Assembly (NCBI GenBank): GCA_027946555.1
Contig: JAPEVC010000085.1
Location: forward strand, 1 to 64,000
DNA: 64,000 nucleotides
Source of the DNA: Gnomoniopsis sp. IMI 355080
Lineage: Eukaryota; Ascomycota; Sordariomycetes; Diaporthales; Gnomoniaceae
Reading direction: 5' to 3'
Shown: positions 35,307 to 45,979 of the stretch, piece by piece
Layout of the letters: the number at the start of each line of letters is the position of its first letter
Numbering within the stretch: the stretch's first letter is position 1
The notes under the pieces: model-generated
What the model saw: the letters and a program-made list of their open reading frames with translations, nothing else
Told to the model about the DNA's origin: nothing
Database searches by the model: none
Program-made: the position numbers and the translations under genes

Positions 35307-36837
35307 CTACTCCCAAGAAAGGCATTGGTCGAGGATTGGGAGCGAGACGTTATAGGCATACTCATCGTTCCACTGCCCAACAACAAACGCTTCCAAGCTG
35401 AAGTCAAAGTCGCTTACTAACTCAACTCCATTCTCGCATGCTTCACTGCCCTTGTCCGTGACCGTCACAGTCTCGTTTTTGACACCCCCGATTTCTTGAT
35501 CCGCATCCAACGCCACCGTCGTAGGGAAACTCACGTTCGGCGCAATACCGCCGCTGACATTGAACGTACCTCCCAAGACGCTGAGATCGAGCTCGAACAG
35601 CGACGTGACGAACGGGTTGACAGAGACGCCGGCGGCCTCTGAGATCTCCACGCTCACATCAAATTTGGGGGACCAGCTTCCGGAAGCTGAGAGGTTGCCG
35701 GTGTAGTCCAGGGTGAAAGATCCGTTGTAGATGGTGGAGCTCAGGTCCAGCACAACGTCGACGGCGGCGTCGGCAACGAGTTCAGCCCCGATGACGAAGG
35801 AGATCTGAGGACCAAAGCTGATGACACCGGGGATGTCAACAACATAGGAGTCCAGAGTTTTGGTGTAGGTGAATGTTTCGTTGGAGGGGAAGTCAATGCC
35901 AAAGTCTAGCACGAGATCGGAGGTGGTATTGGTTTCAAGATAGAGAATGAGTTCGACTATCCGGCAGTCTCAGTGAGTCTATTCGATTTTGCTAGAGGTG
36001 AAATTTGAGGGCATTTTACTGACCAAGCTCCGATTTAAGGACATTGTATGTCAAAGAACCACCGACGGTGACAGAAAGGCTGAGATCTCCCGAATCGAGA
36101 GTAGCAGTGAAGCTGTCATCCGAGAAGAGGACAGTCTCATTCAGCACCAATTCAGTGCTGAAGTTAATGGGATCCGGCGAGTACGTAATATCTCCAATGG
36201 AGCGCTTGGCCTGGGAAACACTGGATGGCGAGATGCTTATGCCAGAAAAGATCGTTGTCAACTCAGCTGAAAATACTAGGTTAGCTACTATTTATAAGAC
36301 ATGATCAAAGGGTGTCCATGTCGTACCAGCAACATCATTGATGCTCGATTTTTGTGTACCAGCCACAAGAGTCAAAGTCGACTCATCGGTGGTGAAACTG
36401 TTAGCTGTGAAGAATCCACGCTCGAACTCGGTGTCGCAGTCACCCATATGGTTAGTGACAAATACTAGCACTGAGTGGCTGGACCACTCGCTGTAGGCAG
36501 ATGCAAGGTCGTCGGAGTTGTCAAAGGCCACGCTGATAGAGTCTGAGGCACAGTCGACCGACACCACAGTACTGAAAGACTCAAGGAGGACCGAAGGAGC
36601 TGTTGTCGTCAAGTTGACGTTGACGGACGACTGGTCAGTCTGCTGGGACCCGTATGGCAGAGAGACATTAGAGCTGGGCTTGAAGGTGGTCACGTCGTCC
36701 GAAACTACCGTCACCGGAGCAAGGGTAGCATTGCTAGATGTGGAATCATCCGTCTGACGGGGCAAATACAAGCTCGGAGCGGCAATGACTGAGCTTGTGA
36801 GAGCCAAGCATGAAGTGAGGAAGAGACAGGCAGCCAT
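35307..36837 (-). CDS. Secreted protein, DUF7029/DUF7223-like
   Basis: Exons 36837-36327, 36266-36024 and 35956-35307 give 467 residues; introns are 60 and 67 bp with consistent phases. A signal peptide (LTSCLALTSSVIAA) is followed by a Ser/Thr/Asn-rich region with several N-glycosylation sequons. The first half contains PSVLLESFSTVVSVDC and WSSHSVLVFVTNHMGDCD, which resemble the fungal DUF7029 domain. The second half is beta-rich (FTLDYTGNLSASGSW, ELDLSVLGGTFNVSGG), like the DUF7223 domain. The protein ends WE with no anchor, so it is probably released or wall-bound. No catalytic residues are recognised and no function is known to me. It lies tail-to-tail with the aspartic protease, 283 bp apart. 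Confidence 0.82.
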
Positions 36838-38519
36838 TTTGAGGGAGAGGAACAGCTGATAGGCAAAGAATGAAAAAGGTCAAGACACGGGCTACGCAGA
36901 GAGAACGGAAGAAGCCGAGACATGGCACTGTCCAGGCTTTAAACAATTCGACCAAGCTGTTGTACTACTAACGATGTTGAAAATACCACAAGACGGGATA
37001 TGATCGTCGGGCAATAAAGTGGCGAGTTTGGTCCCTGGTCGAGCTGTCATCTGTAGATTAGGAAGGTGAGCCACGTGCTTTGTGTTCGCGTGGCACTATG
37101 AGGGTCGCATCCATACTATGAATTCCCTTTTCCAGAGAACTATACATGTCTGTAGCTGGTCCCGGGCCCACTTGTTAGCTCAATTATCTATCCCGACTTC
37201 TTTGCGCGGTGGACATATGCGCTCCGCGGGTCCGTACCCAGCGATGGTGGAAAGTTCTGGACCACAAACATGCAGTCTCACAAGTGAACGATTTGTAGGG
37301 AAGGTAAATCGCTTAGGGAAGGATTGGCAAGTCAGTTGTAGATTCACATAACTGCTCGTCGGCTACGTCGAGCCAGCAAAGACAACGAACCATTCCTGTG
37401 ACTTAGAAACAGTTGGTTGAAACAGATTATATGTACAACTGTTCCTGGAATCCGAGAAGTAGAATAACCTACTTCCTTCATAGTAAGAGCAAAGAGGAGG
37501 AAAACCTCAGAGGCTCATAATTCTAGTCTTCCAAGCGTGACGGAAGTACCTAGGTAAAATGGAGGCCCCTGCCTTTGATAGGGCGAGTCGAACTCAGTAC
37601 ACAGCGTTCACATGATGCCAGTAGTACAACTAGTAGGAAATTTAAATTAATTTGAAGATATTGGTCAGGTTCGGGTACACTTGTGCAACTTTGATCTGAA
37701 TGCTGAGCGTTTTGCTCTGCCCTCCCGGGAAATGAGGTGGGAGGATTCGGGACCCGAGACACGCCCATGTAGTACAGCATGTCCCACCTCGACAATTGTC
37801 GCAGCGTATTTTCATAAATAACAAGCATAGGAATTATGGTATTCTTCATATACTCAAGCCCCGGAGCTGGAATGTTGTTTTAAGCTAGTCCTCCCTCTGC
37901 GAGATGACTGTAGCAGTATGCTCTGCTAGAGTATATACAGAGCAGCCTCAATGTGTTCAACGATATAGACGGGAATTATGGATGGATCAACAATGCACAT
38001 GTTTCTCACACCTTAATTTGTACATCTGTACCAGCTACCTAGTACCTTAGGAACCTTCCCTATCGAGCAGCTGCAGCAGCCGTGGCACGTATTTCTGATA
38101 CATCGATTGATATATCCATGGTCCCCAACATTGTAAATTCAAAAACAATTGACCTGGCCGCATCTTCCACTGTGTAATTCGGTTAATATCTATAGTATCA
38201 GGGCTAAGGTCTATGAAAACGGCGTCGCACCCTCCACGACGTCTCCGCCAGGGACCATGCCATTCCCAGTCATGAAAGCAGTCAATTATGGCAATGAATC
38301 ACAGAACCTCATCCACCTCCGTCGAGAAGTCATTGGGATCAATGAACATTGCTGCGGCGGGATCTTTGGACGTTATTGTGAAGGACCCATGCGATGAGGG
38401 CTTCAGATCCATCATCAGGGTCAATTGTCACCGGTGGAATGCGGATGGCGAGGTGCGTGACCATGTCCTCCAGTATGGGCAGTCGCTTTGCAGTAAATAA
38501 TGATCTGGGTCAACCTTCC
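36838..38519. other. Intergenic region
   Basis: No intact gene is supported. A TACCTAGGTA palindrome is at 37547-37556. The minus strand of 38220-38520 has short protein-like stretches (for example DPAAAMFIDPNDFSTEVDEV) that may be further eroded parts of the esterase relic to the right. Confidence 0.4.
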
Positions 38520-38990
38520 CTCTAGTCTTTTGCGATGGCTGCTGGATTAAACGGATACGTTATTTCCTTGGTGATATTCCAGAGTGCAAGACCATTTTCT
38601 CCACCGCTGCGATGATAGGTACAGCTTTGGGAAACTTTGGTAATGTCAGCTACAAAGGAAGGGAGCTGATGTTCAGCCACTGCCGGAAACGGCTTGCCGA
38701 GCGCTCCGGGGAACCGTGGCGTGTTCGCATTGGAGCACACGACGCCGCTGATGGCGCAGTCGAAATATATTACATCGGATATTTGCTGAACAAGCTGACC
38801 TGGTGATGATCCGCCTCTAATCATGACGTTGGCCGTTGGTTGGAATACCTAGGTAAGGCGTTCCAGGAGCGGAGCATTCCCGCCATTATTCGTATCATAG
38901 TTCAAGCGTCCATTGTCAGTATCCATAACTGATACCGAAAGTTACGAGGTTGTCAGAATCATCTCTCACGTAGGAAGCCGACAAAGGAAG
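38520..38990 (-). pseudogene. Decayed GDSL (CE16-like) esterase
   Basis: Minus-strand frames here read as the N-terminal part of a fungal GDSL acetylesterase but are broken. LVTFGISYGY sits where family members have the block-I FGDSYTD; the Asp is lost and the frame shifts before TDNGRLNYDTNNGGNAP. A TAG inside a TACCTAGGTA palindrome (38846-38855) then interrupts the frame. It resumes as PTANVMIRGG, matching the PESNVTASGG-like part of the family, and continues with YFDCAISGVVCSNANTPR and FPAVAEHQLPSFVAD. These match the Asn/Gly block region and following helix of CE16 enzymes. It ends early after NPAAIAKD, without the C-terminal catalytic Asp and His. Working homologues deacetylate plant-wall oligosaccharides; this copy cannot. 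The family call is from remembered motif order. Confidence 0.6.
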
Positions 38991-39884
38991 CAAGTTGTGC
39001 TTGATTACATGATATTTTTGGCGGGCAAGTAAACCTATCTAGATGTGTCCTACAGACCACAAGAGGGTTCAAAGTTTATGGGCGTTGTCACAAGGAGAGG
39101 TATATATTTTACTAGGCTCACAGAAAGAATACGGAGAGACCTCGCTATGAGCGAGGAGCAATATGGCTAACACTCACAGGGAACAGTCGATTCCACTGCC
39201 TCGTTCGTTGGAGCTTAAATGCGTGGTAAACGAATAGCACATGTGGGCATGGCTGCTCCCATCATTGTGGACATGCAGCGCTCAGAAACAGCAAGATTCA
39301 AAACTGAGACTGGCAATTAGACCGGGTTTATTTGGTTTACTCATGATAAAGAAAACTCATTGGTCGCGAATACGAATGTCGAAGGAACAGGAGGACTTGC
39401 TCGGTTCCAGGGAAGTCGAAGGATCCAGAGAAATACCTCGCACTTTCGACGTTAGACTACACACTGTTGATGAGTCTCTACTTAGGGTACGCTTTAGCTG
39501 AAGATTGGAGGCTGAGTGGCTGTGTATTCAGTCGTCGTCATATTGACACTTCTTAGTCGAGTATTTAGGGGAATTCTCTTACTTTCACTTGGAAATCCTC
39601 GAGGGGTAGGATCCCTCTTACAAAAGTACCAAGGTACTAAGTAGGTATTTATTCGACTACAAGAAATTCCTTCTATATCGCCAGGTCGGACAAACAAGCT
39701 GCAACGTTACCATCGCTCCAGAATATTCTGTTCCCGTGTCTCAATCTTACGAAGCACAGTCAGATCGTACTGTAGTAGCGCTGATTTGAATGTGATGGTC
39801 TGGCTGCCTCACAGCTTGTCGATCTTCTGGTATCAGCAAGTCTTCATACCCGGTGGTCGCCGACTTCGAGCTCCATCATAAGAA
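38991..39884. other. Intergenic, upstream of the small secreted protein
   Basis: I see no gene. A palindrome-like GGTACTAAGTAGGTATT variant lies near 39632-39648. Confidence 0.4.
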
Positions 39885-39892
39885 TATAAATA
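39885..39892 (+). promoter_or_regulatory. TATA box of the small secreted protein gene
   Basis: TATAAATA lies 104 bp upstream of the ATG at 39996, a normal spacing for a fungal promoter. Confidence 0.55.
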
Positions 39893-39995
39893 TCTACTCA
39901 CCTACGTAGTCTCATTCCACTGTTCCCACATGGAATACACACCAAGAAGCCGAGAACTTGCACACAACTCTATCAAATACCCTTTTTAAGCCAAG

Positions 39996-40490
39996 ATGAA
40001 GTACTCCTCAGTCCTGTCGGCCCTTTTGGGTAGCACCTTTGCGACCTCTATTCAACGCCAAACCAGCGACTTGGTCTGGAGTGTTACAAACTTCCTTGCC
40101 TCTGGCGCCCCTTATAGTATCGTAACAACCTATGAATTCGACATCACCGATGGCTCCATCGCCACTCATTGCGTGGCCCTAGAGTCTACGCTGCCTGAAA
40201 TCGCCTATGCCCCATTGACGAATTGCACAAACTCAATCTATTCATTCTCTTTTGGGTCTGCTCCGAGTACCTCGACGACACCGGGCTACAACTTGCAAAT
40301 CTGGGAAGAGGATCCATCAAATACCGTCTGCGGAGCACCGGCCACCGATTGCGTATACACTGGCGTTCATTTCTTTCCAGCAAGTGACGTTGTCACTGTT
40401 GTCAACCCGAGTGGTGATCCAAATGGTGATTATGAAAGGTTGAGCACCGCACCGAATTTCACGGTGCCTTATGTTGCGACACATATTTAA
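39996..40490 (+). CDS. Small secreted four-cysteine protein
   Basis: A single exon encodes 164 residues. The first 18 or so (MKYSSVLSALLGSTFATS) form a signal peptide, followed by IQRQ, a common mature start in fungal secreted proteins. Four cysteines remain in the mature chain, at residues 59, 77, 112 and 119, enough for two disulfides. The pattern of short beta-type strands with W28, HCV, TNC and VCGAPATDC loosely resembles the AltA1/AA1-like beta-barrel proteins, but I cannot confirm this. The protein is not anchored and has no catalytic motif I recognise. Its size and secretion fit effector candidates or extracellular binding proteins of unknown role. Its own TATA box lies 104 bp upstream. 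Confidence 0.75.
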   Translation: MKYSSVLSALLGSTFATSIQRQTSDLVWSVTNFLASGAPYSIVTTYEFDITDGSIATHCVALESTLPEIAYAPLTNCTNSIYSFSFGSAPSTSTTPGYNLQIWEEDPSNTVCGAPATDCVYTGVHFFPASDVVTVVNPSGDPNGDYERLSTAPNFTVPYVATHI

Positions 40491-41021
40491 GGGGTTCAGT
40501 CGTGTCCATGTATCAGAGAAAGAACGAATGTCATGAAGAGTCGTGTTAGTGTTGGGTATGTAGTGGATTTGAATAGAGTCTTAAATAAGATTTGCCATTC
40601 TCTTTTGATCTTATGCCTAAAAGGCGCTGTGGAAACCCTACGTTGTACAAGAAGCAGCCTATGGGCCATGTCACTCCTGCAGTATCCTCCTGGTATCGAG
40701 TTCATCTGGATACAGGTGCTACTTAGGTACAGTCGCGATGACAGCTGTTCGTGACAAGAAGACCGTTTGCGAGTTGCGAGTGGATGAAGCAGCCATAGTA
40801 GGAAGCAGTGCATTGAGTGGAAACTCGGAAAGGGCATGCGATTTCTGAACCTCTCGCAGCGTAATGGTCAAACACCGAGCAGACGCCCAACGCGAAGAAG
40901 CTCGGTCGCTGACTAGGTGATATTGCAGAGACACCCTCTCGGGCCTTCAATCTGTGAGTGACACTGTCGCGTAAGATTTTTCATGCCTAAATATCTATTG
41001 ATATACTCCAGGAACTCCTCC
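40491..41021. other. Convergent intergenic region
   Basis: This lies between the 3' ends of the small secreted protein gene and the RNase gene. No gene is seen. Confidence 0.5.
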
Positions 41022-42561
41022 CTAAACTGCTGACCACGAGAATGTCACAGAGTAGGTCTTTGACGCCGTGTACACAGTAGCCTGGGTCGACCCAGTGGGC
41101 ACGACACTCGAGTAGAATGTGGTTGCTCCATTGTAAGCCAGCAAGCCATTCACAGTCTGCGAATAATTCAGTCAGCGGGCAAAGTCGCTACACCCATGGA
41201 TGACATGCAATGATTTGTAGGGACTTACGGTGAATACAGAAGCAGTCACACCTGACGCGCAGCTAATCGCGCCACTAACAACACCGCAGCTACCCTTGGA
41301 GGTTTTCAGGGTGAAACCAGAGCCTAGATAAGACTTGTGGTTAGTTCTTAGCTTGTATCGTGTGCAGGCGAAATAACATACCGGAAGCAGTCGCGGTGAA
41401 GGTAGCGCATGTTCCTGTGGTGTACCAAGTTCCAGCACTGATCAAGCACCCATCCACCGACCCGCCATAGTTGGCATTCCAGTAGCCCGTTCCAGAGACA
41501 ACACCGGTCCCAGTGGCCGCCGCCGTTGTAGTCGTCTTGGTCGAGGTCGCGGTTCCAGTGGTCGTAGGAGCGGTGGTAGCGCCGGACTTTGGTAGGTATT
41601 TGACTCCTGTAGTGGGACAGTTCGAAGTTTGTCCCACAATAGTCGACGGGACGAAGTCGGCATCTGTGAGAGGACCAACTGCGTAGAAACCGTAGTAGAT
41701 TTGGTACAGCTCACTGCTAGAGCATGAAATCACGGGCGCACTTGTGTGTGTTAGTGGTCTCGCGGCGACATCATGTTGGATCCAAGACTTGACTCACAAT
41801 CCAAACTCGGCCTTGATCGCGGCGATGATCGCTGCCGAGGTGTAGGTCTTTGAGGATGAAGGTGTGATGCCGGCATTGGCCAGAATCTGGAAGGGGGATC
41901 AGTAACTACAACATTGTCCTCCTATATGACCCTAACTCGAACTTACCGTGTATGTATCCAGCGTCTTGAACAAGTCTACCACGATCTGGAAGTAGTCTGC
42001 AGCTTCCTGTCCAGTCGTGTACGATGTGTAGCAAGACGGCTCAAGCGTGGAAACGCACGTTCCGTGAGTCGACCATTCGTGCTCCCAGAACGCCTCGGAT
42101 GACTCGCTATTGCTTAGCCAGTAGTCCTCCATGTATGACAAGAGGTCCGTCTTGCCAAACTGGGTGAGAATGTTGGTGATGCTGGAATAGTCTCGAGAAG
42201 AATCACAGTCCTCATCGTATGTACCATCGCAATTATCAGGCCAGAGACCGTGGATACTTTAGGATTGCGATTAGATTATGCGCAGGGCAAGACCGGTTCG
42301 GCTGATATCACGGTAATACACCATTACTTACGTCCAAGAGTTGCTGGGACCTGTCACCGGGTCCGTGTCCCAAAATTGTGTCTGCAGAAACTGACCTCCA
42401 GGAGTATTTACACAACAAGAGTTTGCGCTGGTCGAAGCAGTCGAACAGCTCTGGATCGAACTGGAGCAAGTGGCTCTGCCGAAGATCGTCTCGCCAGACT
42501 TGGCGTTGGCCAAGGGCACGATCAACAGGGGAGCCAAGATGGCAAACATTGAAGAGGCCAT
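41022..42561 (-). CDS. Ribonuclease T2 with C-terminal extension
   Basis: Six exons (42561-42332, 42256-41947, 41886-41798, 41740-41382, 41323-41229, 41156-41022) encode 405 residues; all phases agree. The start is the ATG giving MASSMFAILAPLLIVPLANA, a signal peptide. Both RNase T2 active-site blocks are present: CAS I as WTIHGLWPDNC with H79, and CAS II as FWEHEWSTHGTC with E137 and H141. The lysine usual in CAS II is threonine here (T140). Many cysteines (SCSTASTSANSCC, EPSCYT) match the fungal enzyme. After a Thr-rich linker at about 270-290, a second beta-rich module with YWNANYGGSVDGC and GTCATFTATASG matches the C-terminal domain of Rny1-type fungal RNases. The enzyme is secreted or vacuolar and cleaves RNA for nutrient recycling. 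Confidence 0.92.
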
Positions 42562-42807
42562 TGAAAATTTTGTGGTCGCTCTAACGACGAAGCTCAAAGT
42601 ATTAGAAAGAAGCAACCCAAGTGTCGAACCACACCAGCAAAGGAAGATGAAAGAACGACTCGACCACAGTATTTCTGCTCTTGAGTCCAGTGTCAGCTGG
42701 TCCAGGCTTCTTGAACTCGAATATCTCGATCGACGACCTACCTAGATAGGAATAAGTGCGCAGGGTCGTAGCTGATTGCCAAGCTGTCAGAGAGGAAGGC
42801 AAAAACC

Positions 42808-42813
42808 TTTATA
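42808..42813 (-). promoter_or_regulatory. Possible TATA box of the RNase T2 gene
   Basis: TATAAA on the minus strand lies about 250 bp upstream of the RNase ATG. The distance is somewhat long, so this is tentative. Confidence 0.35.
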
Positions 42814-45025
42814 GCTTGGCAAAACAAAAGTACATCTTCCTATTCATTTTGTCTGTCAAAACGCAAGTCCTACTTATCGTGACCTCTCGGTGAATAAGCA
42901 AGGGGTAGATTGTTGAATCGTGCCCTTTAGTGGTCTATCGAAGCAAAATTGGAGGAACCTGTGCCTTGGCCGCCAGTATGAACGGTCCACCAATGAAGCT
43001 AGCCACTGCGACCTTCCAAAATTAGGCACTTCGCCCTATGTGGGCCGCGCCACAAGTCGCCTTGATTTGCTGTGCGTGTTTCCTGCAGCGGCAAAGAAGC
43101 TTGGCAAGAAGCTTTTTCCAATCAAGAGTTTAATGCATGCTCGTGGGCCACGCTGAATGAGACCCGTTGATGGCATATGACTATTCTTGTCTCGTAATGA
43201 GAAACATTTCCTTCTAGCCCAACGTTTCTGATAAAGGGCAACGCAAGATTACCGTTATTCCACTGCTACTTAGGTATTCTCTAGAGCATTTTCGTACCGG
43301 CAGGGAAATTATATAGTTCGTCCAAACAGAGGAGGAGTATCTGTTCTGATCGTCAGCGTCGATGAGTCTCATTTAAATTCACCACGTCTCCCTGAATGCC
43401 CGTGACGGCCCAAGCCAAGCCCCAACCTGACTTGTTCACTGGCCTTTTCACGACCTCGCACCGCACCAACAATCCATCACTGCGCCACTTATAGCTTCAG
43501 AAGTTTCCGGGCGCTGGCGTAGCCTCCGAATCCACCCACAACGATGCCTCGGCCATCACCACCCCCCACGCCTCCTCTCGAGTGAGTTGTCGGCCGCAGG
43601 GCTAGTCGACTAACCCAATTCAGGTCCAGCTCTACAGCGGGATATCGCCGTGGTGGGACAGTGTGACGGAGTAGATCGAGCTACGGCGTAGATACACAAA
43701 CGTTGTAAAACGCCATAGTCGTCGCGTTGGTCGCAAGTTAGGGGGTGGGCAATGCGCAGTGACGCTGCATGTAGTAAGTGAATGAACGAGCGAGGGGACA
43801 GATTTTGTTCAATGAGATGCAGAAAGTCTGCCATAACAAAAGGGGGGATTGACCAAAAATTGCCACGGTTCGCACCCATGGAAAGGTAGACGTCTGAGAA
43901 GGACGCGCCCGGCATGTTGGACTTTCGCACCCCAACCAGCCACCAGTCCTGGCAATCATGCCCTTTCACCCATATCCCCGGTTTCTCGTTCCTTCAAGCA
44001 ATATCTAGACATCAAGAACACGTCATCGAGCCTTGCAGATACACTTGTCCTTACGCAAGACTAGGTAGGTGTGGCTCCGGAGCGTGTTCACTGATCCTGA
44101 ACAAAGCACGACCACAAGCGCCCCTCAAAATTGAGCCGATGGAAGAATCAAAGCACAGATCCATGCGGAGACAACGCTCCATTACGATTCTTCAGAAAAT
44201 GCAGCCGCCCACGTTGGGCGTGCTTGAATTTTGGCTAAAGAAATCCTTGACCGAGAGCGGTGAATATAGACCGAACAGCTTGTGATGCGGAGAGGAAGTG
44301 TCGAGGTGTTGAGGAAAAGCCGTGACAAAACACCACTTGCGGGAGGATGCAAGTCATCAAGTGAATGGGTGTGTTAATGTTGTAGCTCCAATTCAGGATA
44401 TATACAAAGCATTCAGTACCGTGATTTCGATTGTGCAACAGGGAGAGAAGGCGTTGAGTGTCGTGCATATCGGGCGACAGCTAAGACAGGATGACCAAAA
44501 ATACGACGTCAAAGTAGCTGGGCGGATTGTAAGGCTGTACGATGCCTGCAGGTATGGGGAAGAATTTGATCATTTGAACCATGCTTGAGCAGGGGCCGTG
44601 GACAATTCCGAAGTGGTCATGAAAACAACGTTGTAAGCATATGTACCTAGGTAGGGTTCCGGGTAACACGGCTGATTTGTGTGCTTTCATACAGTAAGAA
44701 TACCTGGCAACTCTCCTAGTCAAGCGCAACGAATTACCCCTCGAAACGTGCCTTTCTCCGCGCCCGCGTCCGCATTTGCGTCTCGGTGTCACAGCGTGAC
44801 GTCGTCACGTTATTACAGGACCAGGCGTTGAGTTGTGGCGTTCCATACAACACTGAAGTCCATATATCCGAGAAGTTTGGGGTCCCCGGAGCGGCAGCGT
44901 CCGCTGTCCAAGACTGTCAAAAAAACGCGTCAACCTGTGGCGGGTAAATACGGTCTGCTTGACTGAATAAGGTCAGGACTCAGGAGGTAGAGGCGGAGAA
45001 ATGGAACGTTGAAATAGAGTCAAGA
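42814..45025. other. 2.2-kb intergenic region before GH11
   Basis: No gene is supported. A GGCTAAA at 44233-44239 and a TACCTAGGTA at 44644-44653 are present. A short plus-strand start at 43544 encodes MPRPSPPPTPPLE, then a GTGAGT donor and a continuation of only 13 codons. I do not treat it as a gene. Confidence 0.4.
44884..44948 (+). promoter_or_regulatory. Possible CreA and XlnR sites of GH11
   Basis: CCCCGG at 44884-44889 fits the reverse CreA consensus SYGGRG. GGGTAAA at 44942-44948 fits the XlnR-type consensus GGNTAAA, about 200 bp upstream of the xylanase ATG. Such short sites occur by chance; their position at a xylanase promoter makes them worth noting. Confidence 0.4.
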
Positions 45026-45033
45026 TATAAAAA
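45026..45033 (+). promoter_or_regulatory. TATA box of the GH11 xylanase gene
   Basis: TATAAAAA lies about 120 bp upstream of the GH11 ATG at 45147. Confidence 0.6.
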
Positions 45034-45146
45034 TGACTTTGTTCCCAAGCGGCTCAACAGGGTCTGGGCGCCCAGACGCTTCTTATGCATATCGGTAGTG
45101 CCTACCATCCAACTTATTCTCAAATTATTATCACTCCATTGACATA

Positions 45147-45979
45147 ATGTGGTCTCTACGCGGTCTCCTCTTCGCCATTATGGGCGCTACGGCAGTGCTG
45201 GCCGCCCCAACCACGGATCTCGCAGTGCGGCCCCGCAGCGACCTGGCCAAGCGGTTGACAGTGACGACGAGCACCACTGGTACATCTGGAGGCTACTACT
45301 ATTCGTGCTACATTGAAGCAGATACTGGTGCAACTATGACCATTGGAACAGGGACTTATTCCCTAAGTTGGACCGCTGCGTCTGAGGATGTCGTTGCTGG
45401 TATCGGCTGGTCTACTGGTGCTGCACGTACCATTGGCTACAGCGGTTCTATCAGTGCTAGTGGTGATTCTCTCCTGGCTCTGTACGGTTGGACAACAAGC
45501 CCCTTGGTCGAGTACTATGTCATCGAGACATACGGCACATACAATCCAGGGTCTGCAGGCACCTTGAAGGGCACTGTCACATCCGATGGGGCAACTTATG
45601 GTAATTTATTGGACCCTGAAATAGAATGTCAGATCTGCATGGAACATATAGCTAAAGGTTGCGGAACAGATATATACGAGGTTGTCCGAAGCAACGCACC
45701 ATCCATTGAGGGCACGCAAACCTTCAACCAATATCTTTCCATCCGTACCAGCGAGCGAACCAGCGGAACCATTACTTTTGCTAACCACATTGCGGCTTGG
45801 AGTAGCCTTGGCATGGTAAGTGGGATCGAAACTACTTACCCTTGGTTGATTATCTAGGCAGTGGGCTGACCATGTCTTTCTTTCTGCAGACCCTCGGCAC
45901 GTACAACTACCAGATCATGGCTACCGAGGGTTATGAGAGTGCTGGCTCTTCCTCTATGACGATCACCAGCAGCACCTAA
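45147..45979 (+). CDS. GH11 endo-1,4-beta-xylanase
   Basis: Exons 45147-45600, 45670-45815 and 45890-45979 encode 229 residues. The secretory start MWSLRGLLFAIMGATAVLAA is followed by a short basic propeptide ending KR near residue 36, leaving a single GH11 domain. Landmarks are GGYYYSCYIEADTG, WSTGAARTIGYSG, and the nucleophile E122 in SPLVEYYVIETYG. The thumb region SNAPSIEGTQTFNQY and SIRTSERTSGTITFANH follow. The acid/base is E213 in ATEGYESAGSS. These are both catalytic glutamates of the family. No carbohydrate-binding module is attached, which is usual for this family. The enzyme cleaves the xylan main chain outside the cell. The first intron is 69 bp, in frame and stop-free; splicing it restores ATYDIYEVVRSN, so the 23 extra residues are not part of the enzyme. 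Confidence 0.95.

Noticed and set aside
43544..43665. Possible two-exon micro-gene starting MPRPSPPPTPPLE
   Set aside because: After a plausible GTGAGT..CAG intron the frame closes within 13 codons, too short to support.
43610..43915. 101-codon minus-strand ATG frame
   Set aside because: Wobble bias is weak in its second half and no family or partner exon is recognisable.
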